From assembly GCF_014648815.1 (NCBI RefSeq), contig NZ_BMRV01000019.1, positions 1-64,000 of the forward strand: a stretch of DNA of 64,000 nt. The letters run 5' to 3'. The notes under the pieces are model-generated. The model was not told the DNA's origin, searched no databases, and worked only from the letters and a program-made list of their open reading frames with translations. Origin of the DNA: Streptomyces flaveolus (lineage in GTDB: Bacteria > Actinomycetota > Actinomycetes > Streptomycetales > Streptomycetaceae). Positions within the stretch are counted from its first letter, which is position 1. Each line of letters begins with the position of its first letter. Below are positions 42,752 to 52,591 of the stretch, piece after piece. A program made the position numbers and the translations under genes.

Positions 42752-43389
42752 CGGCGGATCACCTCCTCCGACGCCGGCTCGGTCCCGCCGAAGGTCGAGT
42801 CGCCCTCCTGGACGACCTCCCCCTTGGAGTGGGCGACCTGCTGCACGGTGCCGGGCGCGGCCTCGGTGACCAGGCCCCGGTAGTAGTCCTGCTCGTCCGT
42901 CCCCGGGTAGATGGCGTGGGGCGAGTCGACCATCCCCTCCTCCAGGCCGGCGAGCAGCTGCTCCTTGGTGAAGATGAGGTTGGCGCGGCTGGAGTCGGCC
43001 AGCTCGAACTCGTTGGTCATCGTCAGCGCGCGCGTGGGGCACGCCTCGATGCACAGGCCGCACAGGATGCAGCGGGCGTAGTTGATCTGGTAGACGCGGC
43101 CGTACCGCTCGCCCGGCGAGTAGCGCTCCTCGTCCGTGTTGTCCGCGCCCTCCACATAGATCGCGTCGGCGGGACACGCCCAGGCGCACAGTTCGCAGCC
43201 GACGCACTTCTCCAGGCCGTCCGGATGGCGGTTGAGCTGGTGCCGTCCGTGGAAGCGCGGAGCGGTGGTCTTGTGCTGCTCCGGGTACTGCTCGGTGAGC
43301 CGCTTCTTGAACATGGCCTTGAAGGTCACGCCGAAGCCGGCCACGGGGTTCAGGAAACCGGGGTTGGTCTCCTTGGGTTCCTCAGCCAT
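42748..43389 (-). CDS. nuoI: NADH-quinone oxidoreductase subunit I (2 x 4Fe-4S)
   Basis: 213 aa. Two ferredoxin motifs bind clusters N6a and N6b: CVGCELCAWACP and CILCGLCIEACP. They pass electrons from NuoG to the N2 cluster in NuoB. ATG 43389 has AAAGGAGG upstream and is preferred over 43461, which lies inside nuoH. It overlaps nuoH by 8 bp. The C-terminal acidic tail (EGDSTFGGTEPASEE) is a usual actinobacterial extension. Confidence 0.95.
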   Translation of the reverse strand: MAEEPKETNPGFLNPVAGFGVTFKAMFKKRLTEQYPEQHKTTAPRFHGRHQLNRHPDGLEKCVGCELCAWACPADAIYVEGADNTDEERYSPGERYGRVYQINYARCILCGLCIEACPTRALTMTNEFELADSSRANLIFTKEQLLAGLEEGMVDSPHAIYPGTDEQDYYRGLVTEAAPGTVQQVAHSKGEVVQEGDSTFGGTEPASEEVIRR

Positions 43390-44764
43390 CGGACGCCTCC
43401 TTTCCATCCGTAGATCCGCCCAGAGGTCCGTCACCCTGAGTATCGGTCCCGCCACTGACAATCAGCTCCCGGTCCCGGCGCGGGCGGCGCCGCGGCACCG
43501 GGGGCAACTCCTGTCCGGGCATCGGCGGTACGGGGAATCCGCCGGCCATCGGGTCGAAGCCGGCCGGTTCCCCGGCGGGCTCCTCGGCGCCGTCGCCCTT
43601 GCCCTTGTCGCGGTAGATGTCGGCGACGAAGGACAACAGCAGCAGGGCCAGGACGGCACCGCCGATGTAGAGGGCGATGTCGGTGAAGCCGTAGTTCTCG
43701 TTCCTCAGGGCCCGCACCGTGGCGACGAGCATCAGCCAGACCAGGGAGACCGGGATGAGGACCTTCCAGCCGAGCTTCATCAGCTGGTCGTAGCGCACGC
43801 GCGGGAGGGTGCCGCGCAGCCAGATGAAGAAGAACAGCAGCAGCTGGACCTTGACGACGAACCAGAGCAGCGGCCACCAGCCGTGGTTGGCGCCCTCCCA
43901 GAAGGTGCTGATGGGCCACGGGGCCCGCCAGCCGCCGAGGAACAGCGTGGTGGCGACCGCCGAGACCGTCACCATGTTCACGTACTCGGCGAGCATGAAC
44001 ATCGCGAACTTGATCGACGAGTACTCGGTGTTGAAGCCGCCCACCAGGTCGCCCTCGGACTCCGGCATGTCGAAGGGGGCGCGGTTGGTCTCGCCGACCA
44101 TCGTGACGATGTAGAGGATGAAGGAGACCGGCAGCAGCACGATGTACCAGCGGTCGTTCTGCTGGGCGACGATCTCCGAGGTGGACATCGAACCGGAGTA
44201 GAGGAACACCGAGGCGAACGCGGCGCCCATGGCGATCTCGTAGGAGATCATCTGCGCGCAGGACCGCAGCCCGCCGAGCAGCGGGTACGTCGATCCGGAG
44301 CTCCAGCCGGCGAGCACGATGCCGTAGATGCCCACCGAGGCTACCGCGAGGATGAACAGCATCGCGATCGGCAGGTCGGTGAGCTGCATGGCGGTGCGGT
44401 GACCGAAGATCGACACCTCGTTGCCGGCGGGCCCGAAGGGGATCACCGCGATCGCCATGAAGGCCGGGATGGCCGCGACGATCGGCGCCAGGACGTACAC
44501 CGCCTTGTCGGCGCGCTTGACGATGACGTCTTCCTTGAGCATCAGCTTGATGCCGTCGGCGAGCGACTGGAGCATGCCCCAGGGGCCGTGCCGGTTGGGG
44601 CCGATGCGCAGCTGCATCCAGGCGACGACCTTGCGCTCCCACACGATGGAGAAGAGCACGGTCACCATCAGGAAGGCGAAGCAGAAGACCGCCTTGACGA
44701 CGACCAGCCACCACGGGTCGGTGCCGAACATCGAGAGGTCTTCAGCGGCGAGGTACGGGCTCAT
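43382..44764 (-). CDS. nuoH: NADH-quinone oxidoreductase subunit H
   Basis: 460 aa, eight transmembrane segments. The quinone-channel loop GETNRAPFDMPESEGDLVGG and GPNRHGPWGMLQSLADGIKL are diagnostic. NuoH links the hydrophilic arm and quinone site to the membrane pumps. The C-terminal ~65 residues are a Pro/Arg-rich cytoplasmic tail absent from E. coli NuoH. ATG 44764 overlaps the nuoG stop by 4 bp. Confidence 0.96.
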   Translation of the reverse strand: MSPYLAAEDLSMFGTDPWWLVVVKAVFCFAFLMVTVLFSIVWERKVVAWMQLRIGPNRHGPWGMLQSLADGIKLMLKEDVIVKRADKAVYVLAPIVAAIPAFMAIAVIPFGPAGNEVSIFGHRTAMQLTDLPIAMLFILAVASVGIYGIVLAGWSSGSTYPLLGGLRSCAQMISYEIAMGAAFASVFLYSGSMSTSEIVAQQNDRWYIVLLPVSFILYIVTMVGETNRAPFDMPESEGDLVGGFNTEYSSIKFAMFMLAEYVNMVTVSAVATTLFLGGWRAPWPISTFWEGANHGWWPLLWFVVKVQLLLFFFIWLRGTLPRVRYDQLMKLGWKVLIPVSLVWLMLVATVRALRNENYGFTDIALYIGGAVLALLLLSFVADIYRDKGKGDGAEEPAGEPAGFDPMAGGFPVPPMPGQELPPVPRRRPRRDRELIVSGGTDTQGDGPLGGSTDGKEASDG

Positions 44765-47265
44765 GCCTCCACCTCCTTGGGGGCCTCGCCCGCGAGCGTG
44801 GCCGGGCCGATGCGGACGAGGGTTCCGGGCAGCACCCCGGCGTCGGAGGCGACGCCGTGGCCGGCCGAGTTCAGCGGGAGCCACACCACCCGGTCGGGCA
44901 TCTCGGTGACCGCCAGCGGGAGTTCGACGGCTCCGTGCGGGCCGGTCACGGCCAGGAGGTCGCCGTCCTTGACGCCCGCCTCGGCGGCCGTGGCGGCCGA
45001 CACGCGCGCGCGTGCGGCGTGCCGGGTGCCGGCGAGCGCCTCGTCGCCCTGCTGGAGGAGGCCCTGGTCGAGCAGCAGCCGGTGCCCGGCGAGCACGGCC
45101 TCCCCGGCGGCCGGCCGGGGCAGCGCGCTCGCTGTGTGCAGCGGTTCGCCGGCCCGCGGCCCGTCCCAGGCGCCGAGCCGGTCGATCTCCGCGCGCGTGG
45201 TGCGCAGGTCCGGCAGACCCAGGTGGACGTCCATGGCGTCGGCGAGCATCTGGAGCACGCGCCCGTCGGTGGGCGCGAGGCGGCGGGTCATCTGGTCGGG
45301 CTTGAGGGCGGCCTCGAAGAAGCGCACCCTGCCCTCCCAGTTGAGGAAGGTCCCGGCCTTCTCGGCGACCGCGGCGACGGGCAGGACCACGTCGGCGTGC
45401 CGGGTGACCTCGCTGGGCCGCAGCTCCAGCGACACCACGAAGCCGGCCTCGGCGAGTGCCGCACGCGCGCGTGCCGGGTCGGGCAGGTCGGCGACCTCCA
45501 CGCCCGCCACCAGCAGCGCCTGGAGCTCACCGCGCGCGGCGGCCTCGACGATCTCGCCGGTGTCGCGGCCGTAGCGGTGCGGAAGGTCGGCCAGGCCCCA
45601 GACCGCGGCGACCTCCTCACGCGCGCGCGGGTCGGTCGCGGGGCGCCCGCCCGGCAGCAGCGACGGCAGCGCGCCCGCCTCGATCGCGCCCCGCTCCCCG
45701 GCCCGGCGCGGGATCCACGCCAGCCGGGCGCCGGTCGCGGCGGCGGTCCGTACGGCGGAGGTGAGGCCGCCGGCCACGGAGGCCAGCCGCTCGCCGACGA
45801 CGATCACGGCGCCCTCGGCGCGCAGGGCCTCGGCGGCCTGGGCGCCGCCGTCCTCCAGGCCGACGCCGCTCGCGAGCGCGTCCAGCCACTCGGTCTCGGT
45901 GCCGGGAGCGGCGGGCAGCAGCGTGCCGCCGGCCTTCTCCAGACCCCGGGTGGCGTGGGTGGCCAGCGAGAAGACCTTCAGCCCGTGCTTGCGCCAGGCC
46001 TTGCGCAGCCGCAGGAAGACGCCGGGGGCCTCCTCCTCGGCCTCGAACCCGACCAGCAGCACGGCGGGCGCCTTCTCCAGCGCGGTGTAGGTGACGCCGG
46101 TGCCGTCGAGGTCACGGCCGCGTCCGGCGATCCGGGCGGCCAGGAAGTCGGCCTCCTCGGAGCTGTGCACGCGCGCGCGGAAGTCGATGTCGTTGGTGTC
46201 GAGCGCCACGCGCGCGAACTTGCTGTACGCGTAGGCGTCCTCGACGGTGAGCCGGCCGCCGGTCAGGACGCCGGTCCGGCCCCGTGAGGCGAGCAGTCCC
46301 TGGGCGGCGATCTGCAGGGCCTCCGGCCAGGAGGCCGGTTCCAGTTCGCCCTCCGCGTTGCGCACCAGGGGCGTCTCCAGCCGGTCGCGCTGCTGCGCGT
46401 ACCGGAAGGCGAACCGCCCCTTGTCGCAGATCCACTCCTCGTTGACCTCGGGGTCGTCGGCCGCGAGGCGTCGCATGACCTTGCCGCGCCGGTGGTCGGT
46501 GCGGGTCGCGCAGCCGCCGGAGCAGTGCTCGCACACGGACGGCGAGGAGATCAGGTCGAAGGGGCGGGAGCGGAACCGGTACGCCGCCGAGGTGAGCGCG
46601 CCGACCGGGCAGATCTGGATGGTGTTGCCGGAGAAGTACGACTCGAAGGGGTCGCCCTCGCCGGTGCCGACCTGCTGGAGCGCGCCCCGCTCGATCAGCT
46701 CGATCATCGGGTCGCCCGCGACCTGGTTGGAGAACCGGGTGCAGCGGGCGCACAGCACGCACCGCTCGCGGTCGAGCAGCACCTGCGTCGAGATCGGCAC
46801 GGGCTTCTCGTAGGTCCGCTTCTTCCCCTCGAAGCGGGACTCGGACCGGCCGTGCGACATGGCCTGGTTCTGCAGGGGGCACTCGCCGCCCTTGTCGCAG
46901 ACCGGGCAGTCCAGCGGGTGGTTGATGAGCAGCAGCTCCATCACCCCGTGCTGGGCCTTCTCGGCGACGGGCGAGGTGAGGTGGGTCTTCACCACCATCC
47001 CGTCGGTGCAGGTGATGGTGCAGGACGCCACGGGCTTGCGCTGGCCCTCGACCTCGACGATGCACTGGCGGCAGGCGCCGGCCGGGTCGAGGAGCGGGTG
47101 GTCGCAGAACCGGGGGATCTCGATGCCGAGCTGCTCGGCGGCCCGGATCACCAGGGTGCCCTTGGGCACGCTGATCTCGATGCCGTCGATCGTCAGCGAG
47201 ACGAGGTCCTCCGGCGGGAGGGCCGCCTCTCCTCCGCCCGAGGGAGCATTGCTGGTCACGGTCAT
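44761..47265 (-). CDS. nuoG: NADH-quinone oxidoreductase subunit G
   Basis: 834 aa. The N-terminal 2Fe-2S domain has CDHPLLDPAGACRQCIVE; the unusual His-ligated cluster region is HPLDCPVCDKGGECPLQ; the 4Fe-4S region includes RCVLCARCTRF and EHCSGGCATR. The rest is a molybdopterin-oxidoreductase-like fold that no longer holds molybdenum. It carries electrons from NuoF towards NuoI. ATG 47265 overlaps the nuoF stop by 4 bp. Confidence 0.96.
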   Translation of the reverse strand: MTVTSNAPSGGGEAALPPEDLVSLTIDGIEISVPKGTLVIRAAEQLGIEIPRFCDHPLLDPAGACRQCIVEVEGQRKPVASCTITCTDGMVVKTHLTSPVAEKAQHGVMELLLINHPLDCPVCDKGGECPLQNQAMSHGRSESRFEGKKRTYEKPVPISTQVLLDRERCVLCARCTRFSNQVAGDPMIELIERGALQQVGTGEGDPFESYFSGNTIQICPVGALTSAAYRFRSRPFDLISSPSVCEHCSGGCATRTDHRRGKVMRRLAADDPEVNEEWICDKGRFAFRYAQQRDRLETPLVRNAEGELEPASWPEALQIAAQGLLASRGRTGVLTGGRLTVEDAYAYSKFARVALDTNDIDFRARVHSSEEADFLAARIAGRGRDLDGTGVTYTALEKAPAVLLVGFEAEEEAPGVFLRLRKAWRKHGLKVFSLATHATRGLEKAGGTLLPAAPGTETEWLDALASGVGLEDGGAQAAEALRAEGAVIVVGERLASVAGGLTSAVRTAAATGARLAWIPRRAGERGAIEAGALPSLLPGGRPATDPRAREEVAAVWGLADLPHRYGRDTGEIVEAAARGELQALLVAGVEVADLPDPARARAALAEAGFVVSLELRPSEVTRHADVVLPVAAVAEKAGTFLNWEGRVRFFEAALKPDQMTRRLAPTDGRVLQMLADAMDVHLGLPDLRTTRAEIDRLGAWDGPRAGEPLHTASALPRPAAGEAVLAGHRLLLDQGLLQQGDEALAGTRHAARARVSAATAAEAGVKDGDLLAVTGPHGAVELPLAVTEMPDRVVWLPLNSAGHGVASDAGVLPGTLVRIGPATLAGEAPKEVEA

Positions 47266-48608
47266 GCGTTCACCTCCGTGCGGTCGGCCCAGGCCGTCGA
47301 CTTGGCCGGGTCGAAGGGGCAGCCGCGGCCCGTGATGTGCTGCTCGTACTCCTCGCGGAAGTACTTCAACGAGGAGAAGATCGGCGAGGCGGCACCGTCG
47401 CCGAGGGCACAGAAGGACTTGCCGTTGATGTTGTCGGCGATGTCGTTCAGCTTGTCGAGGTCACTCATCGAGCCCTTGCCGGCCTCGATGTCGCGCAGCA
47501 ACTGCACGAGCCAGTACGTGCCTTCGCGGCAGGGCGTGCACTTGCCGCAGGACTCGTGGGCGTAGAACTCGGTCCAGCGGGTGACGGCCCGCACCACGCA
47601 GGTCGTCTCGTCGAAGCACTGGAGCGCCTTGGTGCCGAGCATGGAGCCGGCGGCGCCCACTCCCTCGTAGTCGAGGGGCACGTCGAGGTGCTCGTCGGTG
47701 AACATCGGCGTCGAGGAGCCGCCCGGCGTCCAGAACTTCAGCCGGTGGCCGGGGCGCATCCCGCCGCTCATGTCGAGGAGCTGGCGCAGGGTGATGCCGA
47801 GCGGGGCCTCGTACTGGCCGGGGCTCGCGACGTGGCCGCTGAGCGAGTACAGCGTGAAGCCCGGGGACTTCTCGCTGCCCATGGACCTGAACCAGTCCTT
47901 GCCCTTGTGCAGGATGGCGGGAACCGACGCGATCGACTCGACGTTGTTCACCACAGTGGGGCACGCGTAGAGGCCCGCGACGGCGGGGAAGGGGGGACGG
48001 AGCCGGGGTTGGCCACGGCGGCCTTCGAGCGAGTCGAGCAGTGCGGTCTCCTCACCGCAGATGTACGCGCCCGCGCCCGCGTGCACGGTGAGTTCCAGGT
48101 CGAGTCCGCTGCCCAGGATGTTCTCGCCGAGGAAGCCCGCCGCGTAGGCCTCGCGCACGGCCTCGTGCAGCCGCCGCAGTACGGGGACGACCTCGCCGCG
48201 CAGGTAGATGAAGGCGTGCGACGACCTGATGGCGTAGCACGCGATGACGATGCCCTCGATGAGGCTGTGCGGGTTCGCGAAGAGGAGCGGGATGTCCTTG
48301 CAGGTCCCCGGCTCCGACTCGTCGGCGTTGACGACGAGGTAGTGGGGCTTGCCGTCTCCCTGGGGGATGAACTGCCACTTCATCCCGGTCGGGAATCCGG
48401 CGCCGCCGCGGCCGCGCAGACCGGAGTCCTTGACGTACGCGATCAGGTCGTCCGGCGACATCGCCAGCGCCTTGCGGAGCCCTTCGTACCCCTCGTGCCT
48501 GCGGTAGACGTCCAGGGTCCAGGACTCGTCCTCGTCCCAGAAGGCCGACAGCACGGGTGCGAGCAGCTTCTCCGGGCTGTGGTCCTTGATCTCGGCTGCC
48601 AAGGTCAT
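47262..48608 (-). CDS. nuoF: NADH-quinone oxidoreductase subunit F (NADH/FMN site)
   Basis: 448 aa. The NADH/FMN-binding stretches GLRGRGGAGFPTGMKW and AGAYICGEETALLDSLEG are intact, and ESCGKCTPCREGTYW binds the N3 4Fe-4S cluster. This is the electron entry point of complex I. ATG 48608 overlaps the nuoE stop by one base (TGATG); GTG 48611 is an alternative. Confidence 0.96.
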   Translation of the reverse strand: MTLAAEIKDHSPEKLLAPVLSAFWDEDESWTLDVYRRHEGYEGLRKALAMSPDDLIAYVKDSGLRGRGGAGFPTGMKWQFIPQGDGKPHYLVVNADESEPGTCKDIPLLFANPHSLIEGIVIACYAIRSSHAFIYLRGEVVPVLRRLHEAVREAYAAGFLGENILGSGLDLELTVHAGAGAYICGEETALLDSLEGRRGQPRLRPPFPAVAGLYACPTVVNNVESIASVPAILHKGKDWFRSMGSEKSPGFTLYSLSGHVASPGQYEAPLGITLRQLLDMSGGMRPGHRLKFWTPGGSSTPMFTDEHLDVPLDYEGVGAAGSMLGTKALQCFDETTCVVRAVTRWTEFYAHESCGKCTPCREGTYWLVQLLRDIEAGKGSMSDLDKLNDIADNINGKSFCALGDGAASPIFSSLKYFREEYEQHITGRGCPFDPAKSTAWADRTEVNA

Positions 48609-49480
48609 CACTCCCCCTCCTCGGCTGCGGGCCCGGCCGGATGGGACGGGTCTGATGCCGATGTGTCCTGCGGCGCGTCGTGCGAGCTGAGGTGCTGCGT
48701 CGGCGACGGGTCGTGCACGGCCCGGTCCTGCGGCGCGTCGTGCGGCCCGCCGTCCCGCGGGTGCACCACGCGTGCGGCGGACACCTCGCCCTTCGCCAGC
48801 TTCAGCCCGGCCAGGGAGGCGGGCCCCGCGCTGCCGCCGGCCGCGACGGCGCCGTCCCGCTCGTCGGGGAAGCCCGCCAGGATCCGGGCGGTCTCCTTGA
48901 AGGTGCACAGCGGCGCACCGCGCGTGGGCGTCACCGGCCGTCCCGCGCGCAGGTCGTCGACGAGGCGCCGGACGCTGGCCGGGGTCTGGTTGTCGAAGAA
49001 CTCCCAGTTGACCATCACGACCGGGGCGAAGTCGCAGGCCGCGTTGCACTCGATGTGCTCCAGCGTGACCTTGCCGTCGTCGGTGGTCTCGCCGTTGCCG
49101 ACGCCCAGGTGCTCCTGGAGGGACTCGAAGATCGCGTCGCCGCCCATGACCGCGCACAGCGTGTTGGTGCAGACGCCGACCTGGTAGTCGCCGCTCGGCC
49201 TGCGCCGGTACATGGTGTAGAAGGTCGCGACCGCCGTGACCTCGGCCGTGGTCAGGCCCAGCATGTCCGCGCAGAACTGCATGCCGGTGCGGGTGACGTG
49301 CCCTTCCTGCGACTGCACGAGGTGCAGCAGCGGCAGGAGGGCGGACCGGGAGTCCGGGTAGCGGGCGATGACCTCGCGCGCGTCGGCCTCCAGCCGGGCC
49401 CGGACGTCGTCCGGGTACGCGGGCGCGGGCAGTTCCGGCATGCCCAGGCTGACGCCCCGGTCCGAAGAAGAGGTGGTCAC
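48608..49480 (-). CDS. nuoE: NADH-quinone oxidoreductase subunit E
   Basis: 290 aa. The thioredoxin-like 2Fe-2S domain has its four cysteines in VCTNTLC and IECNAACD (cluster N1a). Residues beyond ~210 are a long hydrophilic tail not present in E. coli NuoE, with HDAPQD repeated twice. At DNA level GTCCTGCGGCGCGTCGTGCG occurs at 48665-48684 and 48725-48744. GTG 49480 overlaps the nuoD stop (GTGA). Confidence 0.95.
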   Translation of the reverse strand: MTTSSSDRGVSLGMPELPAPAYPDDVRARLEADAREVIARYPDSRSALLPLLHLVQSQEGHVTRTGMQFCADMLGLTTAEVTAVATFYTMYRRRPSGDYQVGVCTNTLCAVMGGDAIFESLQEHLGVGNGETTDDGKVTLEHIECNAACDFAPVVMVNWEFFDNQTPASVRRLVDDLRAGRPVTPTRGAPLCTFKETARILAGFPDERDGAVAAGGSAGPASLAGLKLAKGEVSAARVVHPRDGGPHDAPQDRAVHDPSPTQHLSSHDAPQDTSASDPSHPAGPAAEEGE

Positions 49481-50808
49481 CGGTCGACGCCTCCCATCAC
49501 GGGGTCGATGGACGCCACCGCGACGATGACGTCGGCGACCTGGCCGCCCTCGCACATCGCCGCCATGGCCTGCAGGTTGGTGAAGGACGGGTCGCGGAAG
49601 TGGACCCGGTAGGGGCGGGTGCCGCCGTCGGACACGATGTGCACCCCGAGCTCGCCCTTGGGCGACTCGACCGCCGTGTAGGACTGGCCCGGCGGCACGC
49701 GGAAGCCCTCGGTGACCAGCTTGAAGTGGTGGATCAGGGCCTCCATGGAGGTGCCCATGATCTTCTTGATGTGGTCCAGCGAGTTGCCCAGTCCGTCCGG
49801 TCCGAGCGCGAGCTGGGCGGGCCAGGCGATCTTCTTGTCGGCGACCATGACGGGGCCGGGCTCGAGTCGGTCCAGGCACTGCTCGATGATCCGCAGCGAC
49901 TGGCGCATCTCCTCCAGCCGGATCAGGAAACGGCCGTAGGAGTCGCAGGTGTCGGCGGTCGGGATGTCGAAGTCGTACGTCTCGTAACCGCAGTACGGCT
50001 GGGTCTTGCGCAGGTCGTGGGGCAGGCCGGTGGAGCGCAGGACCGGGCCGGTGGCGCCGAGGGCCATGCAACCGGCCAGGTCGAGGTAGCCGACGTCCTG
50101 CATGCGGGCCTTGAAGATGGGGTTCCCGGTGGCGAGCTTGTCGTACTCCGGGAGGTTCTTCTTCATCTTCTTCACGAACTCGCGCATCTGGTCCACCGCG
50201 CCCGGCGGCAGGTCCTGGGCGAGTCCTCCGGGGCGGATGTACGCGTGGTTCATCCGCAGGCCGGTGATCAGCTCGTAGAGGTCGAGAATCAGTTCACGAT
50301 CGCGGAAGCCGTAGATCATGATCGTGGTGGCGCCGAGCTCCATGCCGCCGGTGGCGATGCACACCAGGTGCGAGGAGAGCCGGTTCAGCTCCATCAGCAG
50401 GACCCGGATGACCGAGGCCCGGTCCGGGATCTGGTCCTCGATGCCGAGGAGCTTCTCGACGCCCAGGCAGTACGCCGTCTCGTTGAAGAACGGCGTCAGG
50501 TAGTCCATGCGCGTCACGAACGTCGTGCCCTGCGTCCAGGTCCGGTACTCGAGGTTCTTCTCGATGCCGGTGTGCAGGTAGCCGATGCCGCAGCGGGCCT
50601 CGGTGACCGTCTCGCCGTCGATCTCCAGGATCAGGCGGAGCACGCCGTGGGTGGACGGGTGCTGCGGTCCCATGTTGACGACGATGCGCTCGTCGTCGGC
50701 GCGGGCCGCGGTCTGGACGACCTCGTCCCAGTCGCCGCCGGTGACCGTGTAGACGGTGCCCTCGGTGGTCTCGCGTGCCGATGCGGAGGACGGGGTGTGC
50801 GTGCTCAT
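49477..50808 (-). CDS. nuoD: NADH-quinone oxidoreductase subunit D
   Basis: 443 aa 49-kDa subunit, distant relative of NiFe-hydrogenase large subunits. GPQHPSTHGVLRLILE forms part of the quinone pocket, and RSTGLPHDLRKTQPY and PGQSYTAVESPKGELGVH are conserved. With NuoB it forms the site where menaquinone is reduced. ATG 50808 overlaps the nuoC stop by 4 bp. Confidence 0.96.
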   Translation of the reverse strand: MSTHTPSSASARETTEGTVYTVTGGDWDEVVQTAARADDERIVVNMGPQHPSTHGVLRLILEIDGETVTEARCGIGYLHTGIEKNLEYRTWTQGTTFVTRMDYLTPFFNETAYCLGVEKLLGIEDQIPDRASVIRVLLMELNRLSSHLVCIATGGMELGATTIMIYGFRDRELILDLYELITGLRMNHAYIRPGGLAQDLPPGAVDQMREFVKKMKKNLPEYDKLATGNPIFKARMQDVGYLDLAGCMALGATGPVLRSTGLPHDLRKTQPYCGYETYDFDIPTADTCDSYGRFLIRLEEMRQSLRIIEQCLDRLEPGPVMVADKKIAWPAQLALGPDGLGNSLDHIKKIMGTSMEALIHHFKLVTEGFRVPPGQSYTAVESPKGELGVHIVSDGGTRPYRVHFRDPSFTNLQAMAAMCEGGQVADVIVAVASIDPVMGGVDR

Positions 50809-51560
50809 GAGTACGACCTCCGCTGGTCCGGAGCCGGGATCTGGGCGCCCTTGTACTCGACGGGGATGCCGCCGAGGGGGTAGTCCTTGCGCTGCGGGTG
50901 GCCCTGCCAGTCGTCCGGCATCATGATCCGCGTCAGGGCCGGGTGACCGTCGAAGACGATGCCGAAGAAGTCGTACGTCTCGCGCTCGTGCCAGTCGTTC
51001 GTCGGGTAGACGGTGAACAGCGACGGGATGTGCGGGTCGCTGTCGGGGGCGCTGACCTCGAGCCGGATCAGCCGGTTGTGGGTGATCGAGCGCAGGTGGT
51101 AGACGGCGTGCAGCTCGCGGCCCTTGTCGTTCGGGTAGTGCACGCCGCTGACGCCGGTGCAGAGCTCGAAGCGCAGCGCGGGGTCGTCGCGCAGGGTCCT
51201 CGCGACGCGGACCAGGTGCTCGCGCTCGATGTGGAAGGTCAGTTCGTCACGGTCGACGACCGTCTTCTCGATGGCGTTCTCGGGCAGCAGCCCCTGTTCC
51301 TCCAGCGCGCCCTCGAGTTCGTCGGCGACCTCGTCGAACCAGCCGCCGTAGGGCCTGCTCGCCGGCCCGGGAAGCCGGACGGAGCGGACCAGCCCGCCGT
51401 AGCCGGAGGTGTCGCCGCCGTTGTTGGCGCCGAACATGCCGCGCTGGACGCGGATCTCCTCGCCGCCCTGGCCGCGCTGGCCCGGAAGGTTCTCCGCGGA
51501 GAGGTCCTTCTCGGGGTTCACCCCGTTCGCGTCACCCGACGTGTTGTTCGCGTCGCTCAC
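50805..51560 (-). CDS. nuoC: NADH-quinone oxidoreductase subunit C
   Basis: 251 aa 30-kDa subunit. The core (~80-235) ends with the family signature ERETYDFFGIVFDGHPALTR and QRKDYPLGG. The first ~60 residues are an Asn/Gly-rich disordered extension. It is a structural part of the peripheral arm. GTG 51560 overlaps the nuoB stop (GTGA); longer in-frame starts fall inside nuoB. Confidence 0.95.
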   Translation of the reverse strand: MSDANNTSGDANGVNPEKDLSAENLPGQRGQGGEEIRVQRGMFGANNGGDTSGYGGLVRSVRLPGPASRPYGGWFDEVADELEGALEEQGLLPENAIEKTVVDRDELTFHIEREHLVRVARTLRDDPALRFELCTGVSGVHYPNDKGRELHAVYHLRSITHNRLIRLEVSAPDSDPHIPSLFTVYPTNDWHERETYDFFGIVFDGHPALTRIMMPDDWQGHPQRKDYPLGGIPVEYKGAQIPAPDQRRSYS

Positions 51561-52111
51561 CGCAGCAGCCCCTTCATCTCGATGGTGGGCAGGGCCTTGA
51601 GCGCCGCCTCCTCCGCCTCGCGGGCCGCCTCCTCGGCGTTCACCCCGAGCTTGGAGTTCTGGATCTTGTGGTGGAGCTTGAGGATGGCGTCCATCAGCAT
51701 CTCGGGCCGCGGCGGGCAGCCGGGGAGGTAGATGTCGACCGGGACGATGTGGTCGACGCCCTGGACGATCGCGTAGTTGTTGAACATGCCGCCCGAGGAG
51801 GCGCAGACCCCCATGGAGATCACCCACTTGGGGTTCGGCATCTGGTCGTAGACCTGCCGCAGCACCGGCGCCATCTTCTGGCTGACCCGGCCCGCGACGA
51901 TCATCAGGTCCGCCTGCCGCGGCGACCCGCGGAAGACCTCCATGCCGAAGCGCGCCAGGTCGTAACGGCCGGCGCCGGTGGTCATCATCTCGATGGCGCA
52001 GCACGCGAGGCCGAACGTGGCGGGGAAGACGGACGACTTGCGCACCCAGCCCGCGGCCTGCTCGACGGTGGTCAGCAGGAAGCCGCTCGGCAGCTTTTCT
52101 TCGAGTCCCAT
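51557..52111 (-). CDS. nuoB: NADH-quinone oxidoreductase subunit B (N2 cluster)
   Basis: 184 aa PSST subunit. The four N2 cluster ligands are present: C37 and C38 (FGLACCAIEM), C103 (GVCASSGGMF) and C132 (LPGCPPRPE). N2 is the last iron-sulfur cluster before menaquinone. It starts 13 bp after nuoA. Confidence 0.96.
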   Translation of the reverse strand: MGLEEKLPSGFLLTTVEQAAGWVRKSSVFPATFGLACCAIEMMTTGAGRYDLARFGMEVFRGSPRQADLMIVAGRVSQKMAPVLRQVYDQMPNPKWVISMGVCASSGGMFNNYAIVQGVDHIVPVDIYLPGCPPRPEMLMDAILKLHHKIQNSKLGVNAEEAAREAEEAALKALPTIEMKGLLR

Positions 52112-52124
52112 GACTAAAGGCCCC

Positions 52125-52484
52125 TCAGTCCCATTCCAGGCCGCCGCGCCGCCATACGTACGCGTACGCGACGAAGACGGTGAGCACGAAGAGCAGCATC
52201 TCCACGAGCCCGAAGATCCCCAGGGCGTCGAAGGTGACGGCCCAGGGGTAGAGGAAGACGATCTCGATGTCGAAGACGATGAAGAGCATCGCCGTCAGGT
52301 AGTACTTGATGGGGAAGCGCCCGCCGCCGGCCGGCGTGGGGGTCGGCTCGATGCCGCACTCGTAGGCCTCGAGCTTGGCCCGGTTGTACCGCTTCGGGCC
52401 GATCAGCGTGGCCATGACCACGGAAAAGATCGCGAAGCCTGCCCCGAGGGCTCCCAGTACGAGGATGGGCGCATACGCGTTCAC
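52125..52484 (-). CDS. nuoA: NADH-quinone oxidoreductase subunit A
   Basis: 119 aa, three transmembrane segments. The conserved loop KLEAYECGIEPTPTPAGGGRFPIKYYL and IEIVFLYPWAVTFD identify NuoA, which shapes the quinone-site entrance. GTG 52484 lies after a purine-rich GAGGAGCGAGGAG. First gene of the 14-gene nuo operon, with a Rex-like operator ~110 bp upstream. Confidence 0.96.
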   Translation of the reverse strand: MNAYAPILVLGALGAGFAIFSVVMATLIGPKRYNRAKLEAYECGIEPTPTPAGGGRFPIKYYLTAMLFIVFDIEIVFLYPWAVTFDALGIFGLVEMLLFVLTVFVAYAYVWRRGGLEWD

Positions 52485-52591
52485 CGCTCCTCGCTCCTCT
52501 CAGTCGGCACTGACTGCTGGCGGTTGGCCTGGACTCACAACCGCCCCGGCAGTCCCACGAGCCCCGCTGGTCCCGGCGAAGATCGCGAACA

